The notes under the pieces are model-generated. The model saw nothing but the letters and a program-made list of their open reading frames with translations, had not been told where the DNA came from and searched no databases. A DNA stretch of 25,132 nt from a virus. Location of the stretch: positions 1 to 25,132 of IMG/VR virus record IMGVR_UViG_3300030116_002396; one strand, given 5' to 3'. The position numbers and the translations under genes are program-made. Below, piece after piece: positions 1 to 5,480 of the stretch (positions are counted from its first letter, which is position 1; each line of letters begins with the position of its first letter).

Positions 1-224
1 TTCTCATACACTCTATCGTTATGTGCGTTAGGGTATCCCCTACTTTCGCAGTGTAGGACACGCATGGCCACGTCTACATCCTGCCTATCCCATTCATCCC
101 ACACATACGCTACTAATGGCTCCCATACCTGTGTGCGATCAGGGTACGGTCCATCCAGGTTCACTGCTTGAGCGTCTATAGGTGCTGTAGGTATAAACCA
201 CAGCATCAATATTAAAGACCACAC
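1..224 (-). CDS. Partial secreted cell-wall lysin (transglycosylase/lysozyme-like)
   Basis: The C-terminus lies beyond the left edge. The visible part reads as a hydrophobic leader (WSLILMLWFIPTAP), a likely cleavage region near AQA, then a helical stretch ending VAMRVLHCESRGYPNAHN. The HCESRG motif, with its glutamate followed by Arg-Gly and Pro-Asn-Ala, matches the active-site entry of lysozyme-like transglycosylases common in actinobacteria and their phages. The likely role is therefore peptidoglycan cleavage. The GTG at 224 follows GAGGG and gives a full leader; the ATG at 206 is the alternative and shortens it. The GTG start overlaps the end of the upstream gene by 13 bases. The family call rests on one motif and is moderately sure. 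Confidence 0.6.
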   Translation of the reverse strand, partial: MWSLILMLWFIPTAPIDAQAVNLDGPYPDRTQVWEPLVAYVWDEWDRQDVDVAMRVLHCESRGYPNAHNDRVYE

Positions 225-1033
225 ATACCCTCACATTCCTCAAGCAAAGATAATTGATTAGCAGATTCTTTCGTAGTGAATGTAACCTGGTCTAATGGCA
301 TACAAGAGGAATGCAGATATTCATTAGGGTTTATCTCTCTTAATTGTTTATCGAATAGCACAGCGTCTTGCCATGATTCTTTATCGTTTTCTTTCATGTC
401 CATCCATTCATCCTTGCTATGGAATGGACAGAATGTACACGCTGATCTAGGTGGTACTGGATAGTTTCGTTCAATTTGCCAGTCAAGACAATCCTGGCGT
501 GTCATCTTCATATCAATCAGCGGATACTCATTAGTCATAAATGGTTCTAACCTATGATCCTTAACCCTGAACACTTCATCGTAGCTGATGCCTAATATGT
601 TGGTCACTGTACCGTGTGCTTTAGATCGTCTTTGTTTGTACCCTAACCCTATTAACTCTCTTTGTTTGCGTATCACTGGCGCTAACTTAAATTCTCTTGT
701 GCATTGCCTACGACCTATGGAAACCTTACCGTTAGGTTTCTTAACGTACACAGGGATAGGATTAAACGCTTTCTTGTTAGGATTCTTACCTAACGCATCA
801 TCACGCAAATTCCCAGCAGACACGACATGAATAGTCACATTACCTGTTTCTTTCGCTTGCTCCTGGAGCCAGGATAAATTACGGTAGACACTAGCAGGTT
901 CGCTCATCGTATCAGAGAAGACATAGTCCTCAACATACGCAAAGTATTCATCAGGGTAATGCATGTTCATTAACGCTAGGCATGACGACTGTACGCCAGC
1001 ACCTAGAGACAACACACGTTTATTTGGATACAC
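212..1033 (-). CDS. Phosphoadenosine phosphosulfate reductase-like PP-loop protein
   Basis: 273 aa from a GTG start. Residues 9-17 (SLGAGVQSS) form the PP-loop of the PAPS-reductase/ATP-pyrophosphatase fold, which binds the nucleotide phosphate. RRQCTREFK around Cys111 and a C-terminal CTFCPF with Cys199 and Cys202 are the cysteine sites usual in phage members; LGISYDE near 147-153 is also typical. Family members act in sulfate reduction or in sulfur transfer to nucleic acids, as in DndC. The real substrate of the phage versions is unknown, so no reaction is assigned. Upstream, frame-matched DNA reaches a TAA with no ATG, which supports the GTG start, although its ribosome site is weak. It lies between a small phage protein and the lysin. 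Confidence 0.75.
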   Translation of the reverse strand: MYPNKRVLSLGAGVQSSCLALMNMHYPDEYFAYVEDYVFSDTMSEPASVYRNLSWLQEQAKETGNVTIHVVSAGNLRDDALGKNPNKKAFNPIPVYVKKPNGKVSIGRRQCTREFKLAPVIRKQRELIGLGYKQRRSKAHGTVTNILGISYDEVFRVKDHRLEPFMTNEYPLIDMKMTRQDCLDWQIERNYPVPPRSACTFCPFHSKDEWMDMKENDKESWQDAVLFDKQLREINPNEYLHSSCMPLDQVTFTTKESANQLSLLEECEGMCGL

Positions 1034-1047
1034 ACTACGACTATAGC

Positions 1048-1329
1048 CTATTTAAAGAGTATAGATAGTGAACATATCTCACCATCTTGTAGCGTAGCGA
1101 CTACAGGAAACGTACCGTCACCTATTCCAGTTTCAGAGAATACGATACCCTGCTTTATGTCATCCTTTACATACTCACCAAACTTAGATTTAATAGTCAA
1201 GTCTCGCAAGACGGTACTGCCCTCGACCATTACTTCATCTTCAATCTGTTTCGACCTACATGGATCAGCTATCGTGACGCATCCGCTATCTACCCATACA
1301 TGACCTACTAATTCTTGTCGCTTATTCAT
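1048..1329 (-). CDS. Small phage protein with VDSG / DPC / GDGxxPV motifs
   Basis: 93 aa, starting MNKRQELVGHVWVDSG. A longer reading from 1401 would overlap the upstream gene by 80 bases. The ATG at 1329 follows GGGAGAG at good spacing and overlaps the upstream stop by only 8 bases, so it was chosen. The pattern VDSGxxxIADPC near the N-terminus followed by ETGIGDGTFPV recurs in small uncharacterised phage proteins. The C-terminus looks beta-rich. No catalytic role can be given. It sits in the leftward operon just upstream of the PP-loop protein. Confidence 0.7.
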   Translation of the reverse strand: MNKRQELVGHVWVDSGCVTIADPCRSKQIEDEVMVEGSTVLRDLTIKSKFGEYVKDDIKQGIVFSETGIGDGTFPVVATLQDGEICSLSILFK

Positions 1330-1606
1330 CGTCACTCTCCCAGAAATCATGATCATCACAAATAAACATAGGTGGCATAGGTGATGGCCGTAGATGCGCA
1401 TTTATCTTTCTATCAGCTATCAGAATAATTTCCCTATCACTAGCGGATAACTCAGGGAAATCACGCATCGTATCTCCACCATGCAGATAGTGATCAAACC
1501 TATTCTTATCTACAGTTAATGATTTACTGCTATTACATTGAACACATTTATGTGTGATGACGACCTGGTCACCTTTAACCTTTACAAATTCAGGATATGT
1601 AATCAT
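1322..1606 (-). CDS. Small phage protein with CxxC motif and FPELSxxxRE segment
   Basis: 94 aa. A CVQC knuckle (21-24) is followed by a helical segment FDHYLHGGDTMRDFPELSASDREI. This resembles a widespread small phage family that has a zinc-knuckle N-terminus and the phrase FPxLSxxxRE before a second cysteine pair. Here the second pair is mostly missing: only Cys83 remains, before an acidic tail. A single zinc site or none is therefore likely. Its ATG overlaps the stop of the upstream gene as TAATG, and the GAAAGAGAG motif lies 8 bases upstream. Function unknown. Confidence 0.75.
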   Translation of the reverse strand: MITYPEFVKVKGDQVVITHKCVQCNSSKSLTVDKNRFDHYLHGGDTMRDFPELSASDREIILIADRKINAHLRPSPMPPMFICDDHDFWESDDE

Positions 1607-1878
1607 TACTTATACTCTCTTTCTTCAATATACCAATCATACAAATTGTGCCTGGATGGTTTGCCAAACTCAGCGATAAACTCTCTACGTTCGTTAGCTA
1701 TGAATGATTTACATTCACGATAGTTGTTAGATTCAAATAGTGGATAATCTTGTTCAGGTAAGCATCCATCTATCCCATACCATACGCTGTACTTGTACTC
1801 ATTTAACTTATCTACTTCATCTCTAAACATATCGCCATGACTATCGTCACTTGATACACCTATAAATTCTATCTGCAT
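1606..1878 (-). CDS. Hypothetical protein, 90 aa
   Basis: Not recognised. A beta-strand start (MQIEFIGVSS) is followed by acidic and aromatic segments (EYKYSVWYGIDG) and a helical, charged C-terminus rich in Arg and Glu. No cysteine pairs, no membrane segment. The start is supported by a GAAAGAGAG motif seven bases upstream and by the TAATG junction with the next gene. It is a soluble protein of the leftward arm, where phages usually keep host-takeover genes. Confidence 0.7.
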   Translation of the reverse strand: MQIEFIGVSSDDSHGDMFRDEVDKLNEYKYSVWYGIDGCLPEQDYPLFESNNYRECKSFIANERREFIAEFGKPSRHNLYDWYIEEREYK

Positions 1879-1901
1879 TACTACTCTCTCTTTCTATTAA
1901 T

Positions 1902-2150
1902 TTAACCTACGTCTAAGCTATCTTGTAGACGATCTTCTAGCCATGAATCCTCAACACTAGCGCCAGGTAAGATATCACAAGTGTACACGTACCCATTGTA
2001 TGGGTTCATAGGTAGGAAATTGCCTACCTCAGTTTTCCAGGTCTCCCTAAAATTCCATGCATCCTGATAGCTATCGAATACCTTACTAAATTGTAGGCCA
2101 CTATAAGAATTAACATACAGTGTCTGCTTAGGTTTATTGTTGTTACTCAT
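1902..2150 (-). CDS. Hypothetical protein, 82 aa
   Basis: Not recognised. After a polar start (MSNNNKPKQ) come a short strand (TLYVNSYSG) and a helix rich in aromatics (FDSYQDAWNFRETWKTEV), then a Tyr-rich stretch (NPYNGYVYTCDI) and an acidic end. It looks like a compact soluble alpha/beta protein. Its start overlaps the stop of the upstream gene as TAATG, and the GAAAGAGAG motif ends 8 bases upstream, inside the end of the previous gene. The 23 bases after it carry the ribosome site of the next gene. Confidence 0.7.
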   Translation of the reverse strand: MSNNNKPKQTLYVNSYSGLQFSKVFDSYQDAWNFRETWKTEVGNFLPMNPYNGYVYTCDILPGASVEDSWLEDRLQDSLDVG

Positions 2151-2356
2151 TATACTTTCTCTCTTTCATTATATTTATTAATTGCATCCGCCATAGCCAC
2201 GCCTAACGGATTATCTTTGATATCCTTTAACGCTTTACTAGTCGCATCTATGACAAACTGATGAGCGTCTACAGCTTTAGGAAAATCTACCTTAGATACC
2301 TGGACTGATCCATGCCAGTTACCTAGCTGTATTGTTATGTTCCATACATCATTCAT
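2150..2356 (-). CDS. Hypothetical protein, 68 aa
   Basis: Not recognised. Strands (WNITIQLGNWHGSVQVSKV) precede one long helix (PKAVDAHQFVIDATSKALKDI), consistent with a small alpha/beta fold. Its last codons (EREKV) encode the GAAAGAGAG motif that serves the next gene. Its own start lies behind a near copy of the motif (2363-2376), about 40 bases downstream of the predicted promoter at 2404-2432. It would thus be the first gene of a sub-operon running to the window edge. Confidence 0.7.
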   Translation of the reverse strand: MNDVWNITIQLGNWHGSVQVSKVDFPKAVDAHQFVIDATSKALKDIKDNPLGVAMADAINKYNEREKV

Positions 2357-2403
2357 ATGTAATCTCTTTCTCTCTTACGCTACCCTATTGAGTAGCTACT
2401 ATT

Positions 2404-2432
2404 AATGTAACGCATACCCAACCATATGTCAA
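2404..2432 (-). promoter_or_regulatory. Sigma70-like promoter, leftward
   Basis: On the minus strand TTGACA (2432-2427) is followed after exactly 17 bases by TACATT (2409-2404), which matches TATAAT at four of six positions. It lies in a 95-base gap without a gene and points at the gene starting at 2356. The -35 box and spacing are identical to the promoter at 4225-4253. The estimated start of transcription is near 2397. Confidence 0.6.
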
Positions 2433-2451
2433 GCATACCCTAACAAATTTA

Positions 2452-2598
2452 CTATTTATCATATTTACTAACCTTACCTAAGTCTAGATAATTGATCAGG
2501 AAACGCCATACCCTAGCGATTAGGTAGATACCGTACCCTATTAGCGCCAGGTCTAGTATCCAATAGAACCCTATGCCTAGAATTAATTGCCAGTCCAT
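2452..2598 (-). CDS. Small single-span membrane protein, 48 aa
   Basis: The frame starts MDWQLILGIG and runs through about 25 hydrophobic residues (roughly 5-30) to LIARVWRF, then a short polar and basic end (GKVSKYDK). It overlaps the end of the upstream gene by 16 bases, and AGGTGG lies six bases before the ATG, unlike the GAGAG sites of its neighbours. One transmembrane helix with a charged C-terminus is the only clear feature. It could be a small holin or antiholin working with the lysin further along this arm, or a host-membrane effector; neither can be decided from sequence. Confidence 0.6.
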   Translation of the reverse strand: MDWQLILGIGFYWILDLALIGYGIYLIARVWRFLINYLDLGKVSKYDK

Positions 2599-2813
2599 AC
2601 CGTACCACCTATCAGAATATCGTTACCTTGATCAGTTTCAGTTAGAAACCTAGAACTATACACGTTTAAAGGTGGTGCTAGCTTATGTTCGCTATGATAG
2701 CTACCATCTACACAAGTAGGTTCATCATCCTTATAAGGATCAGTACCTTTAACGAAATAGCAGTAATCCGCCATATCCCATTCAAGGTCTAATTCACATT
2801 TCTTACATTTCAT
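2583..2813 (-). CDS. Small cysteine-rich (zinc-knuckle-like) protein
   Basis: 76 aa starting MKCKKCELDLEW. The N-terminal CKKC (Cys3, Cys6) and later Cys18 and Cys34, the latter followed by a His-containing segment (YHSEHK), could bind one zinc ion. The spacing fits no family I can name. The C-terminus is polar. The GAAAGAGAG motif ends five bases before the ATG. Its last 16 bases hold the start of the 48-aa membrane protein, suggesting coupled translation. Confidence 0.7.
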   Translation of the reverse strand: MKCKKCELDLEWDMADYCYFVKGTDPYKDDEPTCVDGSYHSEHKLAPPLNVYSSRFLTETDQGNDILIGGTVWTGN

Positions 2814-2827
2814 AATTTCTCTCTTTC

Positions 2828-3664
2828 TTAGTTGAGTACTCTAACAAATCCGCTTGAATCTGATCTAGCTTTACCTTTAGCTTTTAATGCTATAACCGTA
2901 AACCCATCACTAGTCATATCCGCTAAATTATCGTGAATACCTAGTTTTACTGGCGTCTCTTGATAGTGTGTGAATGTTGGATAGTCACTAAATACAACGG
3001 CTACGCCATCATATCGACTAGCTAGGCTAGGTATCTTATCATCATCGAAACGTTCGCTAGCGCTATAAACTACCGTGTAATTATCTAGCTTACTGAGATT
3101 GCGTCTAGGATGCTTAGTATAATCCCAATAGGTTACACCATCTATATTAAATAGGCTAGGCGCTATTAATTCCCACCTTAAATCACTGTAATCATTTAAC
3201 CTACAGAATATCGCACCCTCTAACGCTACCTTACTTCTAATCTCTGATGCCAGTCGCTTTATAAATAGTCCTGGCATACGATGTAAAGCGATAGTCTTTA
3301 CAGTCCTAGCAAACTTAACGCTAGGTATTCCACCCTTACCAAATTCTGCAATGCATGCACGTCTACATCCATCCGTAGCGAACGAACACACATTAACGAC
3401 ATTACTAGCGTCGCTTTGCGCTAACGCTAGGCCATATTGATTAATTCCGTACTCTTCACTAGTCTTATCATGCTTAGTTATTTGATCACTCAATAGCTTT
3501 AACGTGGATGGTGTCTTATCCTTAGGGCATCTAACGTTATCCCTAATCGCTATTTCTCTCTGTATGTCGTTATAGGCATCTATGAATTGTGCTAACTCTT
3601 GAGGTGTTAGCCTATCCGTAGCATATGGGCCATTATCAACTAAATACTTATCTAGGTTAATCAT
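2828..3664 (-). CDS. Gp88-family phage protein (mycobacteriophage L5 gp88-like)
   Basis: 278 aa from the ATG at 3664, which follows a GAAAGAGAGAGA motif; an upstream frame extension to 3730 would run into the neighbouring gene and was rejected. The family signature is clear: GLALAQSD (78-85), VCSFATDGCRRACI with Cys93, Cys100 and Cys104, then FGKGG, VKFARTVKT, and RLNDYSDLRWE (155-165) followed by YWDYTKHPRR. The three close cysteines may hold metal or an Fe-S cluster. Members occur in actinophages, cyanophages and plasmids, with no proven activity. It is the largest gene of the leftward arm. Confidence 0.8.
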   Translation of the reverse strand: MINLDKYLVDNGPYATDRLTPQELAQFIDAYNDIQREIAIRDNVRCPKDKTPSTLKLLSDQITKHDKTSEEYGINQYGLALAQSDASNVVNVCSFATDGCRRACIAEFGKGGIPSVKFARTVKTIALHRMPGLFIKRLASEIRSKVALEGAIFCRLNDYSDLRWELIAPSLFNIDGVTYWDYTKHPRRNLSKLDNYTVVYSASERFDDDKIPSLASRYDGVAVVFSDYPTFTHYQETPVKLGIHDNLADMTSDGFTVIALKAKGKARSDSSGFVRVLN

Positions 3665-3677
3665 TGTCTCTCTCTTT

Positions 3678-4058
3678 CTATATTTCCATAAACAACTTAA
3701 CATTGTTAAGACTATTAAAGGTGTCGTCATGCACTAAATAAAATACGCCATTAGTAACACGTTCGCCATTATCGCAACGATAGAAATAATCACGATCCGC
3801 ATATTTCTTAGGATTATACGACACCTGAACAACATTACTAGGAACACTACTAACGACCTCATACGATCCCGCTGTATGGACTTTAGCGCACACTTCACGA
3901 CTACCACTGCTAACGATTGCCCTATGCCTAGCGCTAGACACCTTACATAGTCCACTAGATATCTTTACTATCGTATTGTGCATATAATCTACAGGTGCGC
4001 TACCTACTTTACGGCTAATGCATTTCTTGTTTATATTTGCATAGAATACAGTTTGCAT
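3678..4058 (-). CDS. Hypothetical basic protein, 126 aa
   Basis: Not recognised. Basic, and rich in Ser, Val and Tyr. The N-terminus (MQTVFYANINKKCISRKVG) is followed by a serine-rich middle with several Cys-Lys-Val repeats (LCKVSS, VCAKVH) and a C-terminal YFYRCDNGERVTNGVFYLV that looks like a beta hairpin. The GAAAGAGAG motif lies inside the end of the upstream 40-aa gene, ten bases before this ATG. The next gene follows after 13 bases. A nucleic-acid-binding role is possible from charge only. Confidence 0.65.
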   Translation of the reverse strand: MQTVFYANINKKCISRKVGSAPVDYMHNTIVKISSGLCKVSSARHRAIVSSGSREVCAKVHTAGSYEVVSSVPSNVVQVSYNPKKYADRDYFYRCDNGERVTNGVFYLVHDDTFNSLNNVKLFMEI

Positions 4059-4060
4059 AA

Positions 4061-4183
4061 TTATCCTACTCTCTTTCTTAAACTCTCTATAAACTGACCT
4101 AGTGGTGAATAATAAAACTCATGCGAACATTCCCACAAGTAACGGCCTAAGCCTAGTTTAAACTTATCCCATTTACTAATCAT
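4061..4183 (-). CDS. Short first gene of the leftward operon, 40 aa
   Basis: A 40-aa frame reads MISKWDKFKLGLGRYLWECS and ends ESLRKRVG. It starts five bases after a perfect GAAAGAGAG, has the predicted promoter 42 bases upstream, and its last codons (RKRV) encode the motif used by the next gene. It is basic and aromatic, probably one or two short helices. As a coding region it is supported mainly by this context. It could also be a leader peptide. Confidence 0.55.
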   Translation of the reverse strand: MISKWDKFKLGLGRYLWECSHEFYYSPLGQFIESLRKRVG

Positions 4184-4224
4184 AATTTCTCTCTTTCAAT
4201 TAAGGTATTTATAACGATATAAGG

Positions 4225-4253
4225 ACTTTAAGACATTTAAAACTATTTGTCAA
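4225..4253 (-). promoter_or_regulatory. Sigma70-like promoter at the head of the leftward arm
   Basis: TTGACA (4253-4248) and TAAAGT (4230-4225) are 17 bases apart on the minus strand; the -10 box matches four of six consensus positions. The flanks are AT-rich. It points at the 40-aa gene starting at 4183 and could serve the whole array down to 2452. The host RNA polymerase would read it, which suits an early operon. Confidence 0.65.
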
Positions 4254-4328
4254 GTTAATTTGAACATTTCTTTAAATGCATAGGTTAAAGGTCCATATTA
4301 TGTGGCCGTCTATTCCTGGCGACAATTG

Positions 4329-4436
4329 CACACACTCACACATAATAGGCATGCATGCACACACACACAATTGCAATAAACACTGTGAACCGTTCGCAAA
4401 TTCGCACACACACCCACACATTATGCGCACTGGCAA
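4329..4436. repeat. CA-rich tract with alternating purine-pyrimidine core
   Basis: Short CA runs occur at 4329-4343, 4359-4369 and around 4404-4419. The core at 4349-4369 alternates purine and pyrimidine without a break for 21 bases (GCATGCATGC followed by CA repeats). Such sequences can adopt Z-DNA under negative supercoiling. No protein-coding explanation fits. Confidence 0.6.
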
Positions 4437-4652
4437 ACGGCGCAGCAGGTGGACACGGCAGGGGGGGTGGGGTGTCGCCGCCGCTAGTATGTATAGATAT
4501 CAATCTACGGTGCGACAGTTTTTTGGAGGGGGGGGAGAAGCGTTGTACTGTTGGTTTTAACCTGGCACAGTTCCTTGTATGTCGTCTACTGTATCGTCAA
4601 TGTATTTGTAGAGCTTACACTGTGTTTCTGTGTTTCTGTGTACAGTATAAGT

Positions 4653-4681
4653 GGGGCAAATCGTGTGGTTCGATTTGCCCC
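4653..4681. other. Perfect 11-bp stem-loop
   Basis: GGGGCAAATCG (4653-4663) and CGATTTGCCCC (4671-4681) pair perfectly around a 7-base loop. No T run follows on either strand, so it is not a standard intrinsic terminator. It may be an RNA structure at the 5' end of the rightward transcript, a terminator that needs a partner, or a protein-binding site. Confidence 0.7.
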
Positions 4682-4700
4682 TTACAGTAACAGTAGGGAG

Positions 4701-4747
4701 TGTCCCACTTTTTTGACGTTTTTTGTGATATTTTTTGTGTTGGGACA
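4701..4747 (+). promoter_or_regulatory. Phased T-tracts within a TGTCCCA/TGGGACA inverted repeat
   Basis: The arms are TGTCCCA at 4701-4707 and TGGGACA at 4741-4747, 40 bases centre to centre or roughly four helical turns. Between them lie T6 tracts at 4709-4714, 4719-4724 and 4731-4736, spaced 10 and 12 bases, which should bend the DNA. An extended -10-like TGATATTTT (4726-4734) is also present. The element ends 28 bases before the small terminase ATG. It could be an operator, promoter or terminase-recognition site. Confidence 0.55.
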
Positions 4748-4775
4748 AGAAAATCTTATTGATAGGAGGTTTGTT

Positions 4776-5219
4776 ATGCCACAGAATGGTGGAGGCAAAG
4801 GTTGGAAAACTGATCCAGACACAGGCGAAAAAGTTATGCCTGACAACTGGAAGAAATATTTGGATTGGTTGTTAACAGAAGATCGTGAACCGTCTACGAC
4901 TAAAGCGTGGGCTGCTGAAAATGGTGTCAATGACAGAACTGTTCGGCGGTGGAAGTCTGATCCTCGTTTTATTCGTGAGTGGGACCGTAGGGCCGCTGAG
5001 TTAAATGTTCACCCTGAGCGTACACAGTCCGTTGTTGATGCGTTGCATGCTGCTGCGGTGGCTGGTGATGTTAAGGCAGCTTCGTTGTACTTGCAGTACA
5101 TCGAAAAGTTTACGCCTAAGCGTAGGGTTGTGGTTGATGATGACAGGATGGTGTCTGGTTTGTCTGATGCTGAGTTGCATGCTGAGTTGGAGTCGTTGAT
5201 GGAGGGGTTGGATGTCTGA
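4776..5219 (+). CDS. terS: Terminase small subunit candidate (HTH protein)
   Basis: 147 aa. The ATG at 4776 follows AGGAGG by seven bases; a longer frame upstream crosses the stem-loop and T-tracts and was rejected. The N-terminus is Gly- and Lys-rich. Residues about 41-60 (TKAWAAENGVNDRTVRRWKS) form a clear helix-turn-helix, followed by helices (VVDALHAAAVAGDVKAASLY) and a basic KFTPKRR, then an acidic helical end. This layout fits small terminase proteins that bind the packaging site and pass DNA to the large subunit. It is the first gene of the rightward arm, though the large subunit lies 3 kb away. A simple DNA-binding regulator is the alternative. Confidence 0.65.
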   Translation: MPQNGGGKGWKTDPDTGEKVMPDNWKKYLDWLLTEDREPSTTKAWAAENGVNDRTVRRWKSDPRFIREWDRRAAELNVHPERTQSVVDALHAAAVAGDVKAASLYLQYIEKFTPKRRVVVDDDRMVSGLSDAELHAELESLMEGLDV

Positions 5220-5316
5220 TTTTTTTATTGACGATTGGGATTTTGTGGGCGATAATGAAGATGAAGTATTGGAATGTGGGTTGGAAAACCCTGAGATATG
5301 TGAAAGTTGTGAGTAA
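5212..5316 (+). CDS. Tiny acidic protein, 34 aa
   Basis: A 34-aa frame reads MSDFFIDDWDFVGDNEDEV and ends EICESCE. It is strongly acidic with three cysteines near the end. The start overlaps the terminase stop by eight bases and is preceded by GGAGGGG. Its stop joins the next gene as TAATG. The two-sided coupling supports it as a real gene. Function unknown. Confidence 0.55.
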   Translation: MSDFFIDDWDFVGDNEDEVLECGLENPEICESCE

Positions 5317-5480
5317 TGCCTAAGAAGAAACCTGGTTTGTATGCCAATATTCATGCGAAGCGTAAGCGTATTAAGGCAGGGTCTGGTGAGCGTATGCGTA
5401 AACCTGGCTCTAAGGGTGCGCCTACTGCGAAAGCGTTTAAGCAGTCAGCTAAGACAGCTAAGAAACGAAAGAAGAAGTAG
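5316..5480 (+). CDS. Very basic small protein, 54 aa
   Basis: The frame reads MPKKKPGLYANIHAKRKRIK, then a Gly/Ser/Pro-rich middle and a Lys-rich end (KRKKK). Small proteins of this composition, with a KKKPGLYxNI start, are common beside phage structural genes and are often found in virions. Likely disordered and nucleic-acid binding. It overlaps the upstream stop (TAATG) and the downstream GTG start (TAGTG). Confidence 0.65.
   Translation: MPKKKPGLYANIHAKRKRIKAGSGERMRKPGSKGAPTAKAFKQSAKTAKKRKKK

Larger units (their letters stand above)
1615..4197 (-). promoter_or_regulatory. Repeated GAAAGAGAG ribosome-site motif of the leftward arm
   Basis: The 9-mer GAAAGAGAG occurs exactly on the minus strand at 1615-1623, 1886-1894, 2159-2167, 2670s excepted, 2819-2827, 3670-3678, 4069-4077 and 4189-4197, and as a near copy at 2363-2376. 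Every copy lies 5 to 10 bases before a start codon. It is only a partial Shine-Dalgarno match. The sequence 2150, 1878, 1606, 2813, 3664, 4058 and 4183 are the served starts, with 2356 served by the near copy. The genes starting at 1329, 2598, 1033 and 224 lack it. Confidence 0.8.
4198..4775. other. Divergent control region; candidate origin or packaging site
   Basis: About 580 bases lie between the leftward and rightward arms. The frames across them are short, His-rich or Gly-rich and lack ribosome sites, so I call none. From left to right it holds the leftward promoter, a TATTATGTG/CACATAATA inverted repeat (4296-4304 and 4339-4347), two CAATTGCA copies, a CA-rich tract, G runs of 7 (4461-4467) and 8 (4528-4535), two and a half TGTGTTTC repeats from 4621, a stem-loop and a T-tract element. 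The composition is unlike the rest of the window. Phage packaging sites often lie next to the small terminase gene, which starts at 4776. Confidence 0.6.

Noticed and set aside
1330-1401. A longer N-terminus for the gene ending at 1048
   Set aside because: It overlaps 80 bases of the upstream gene, and the ATG at 1329 has its own GGGAG site.
3665-3730. A longer N-terminus for the Gp88 gene
   Set aside because: It would run inside the neighbouring gene, and the GAAAGAGAG site marks the ATG at 3664.
4653-4681. The stem-loop as part of a tRNA, because of its GGTTCGAT loop side
   Set aside because: There are no D or anticodon arms and no acceptor stem; only one hairpin forms.
4276-4690. Two rightward open frames rich in His and Gly across the CA and G tracts
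   Set aside because: No ribosome site, extreme composition driven by simple repeats, and they overlap each other in different frames.
4551-4775. An N-terminal extension of the small terminase
   Set aside because: It crosses the stem-loop and T-tracts, while a strong AGGAGG site sits just before the ATG at 4776.
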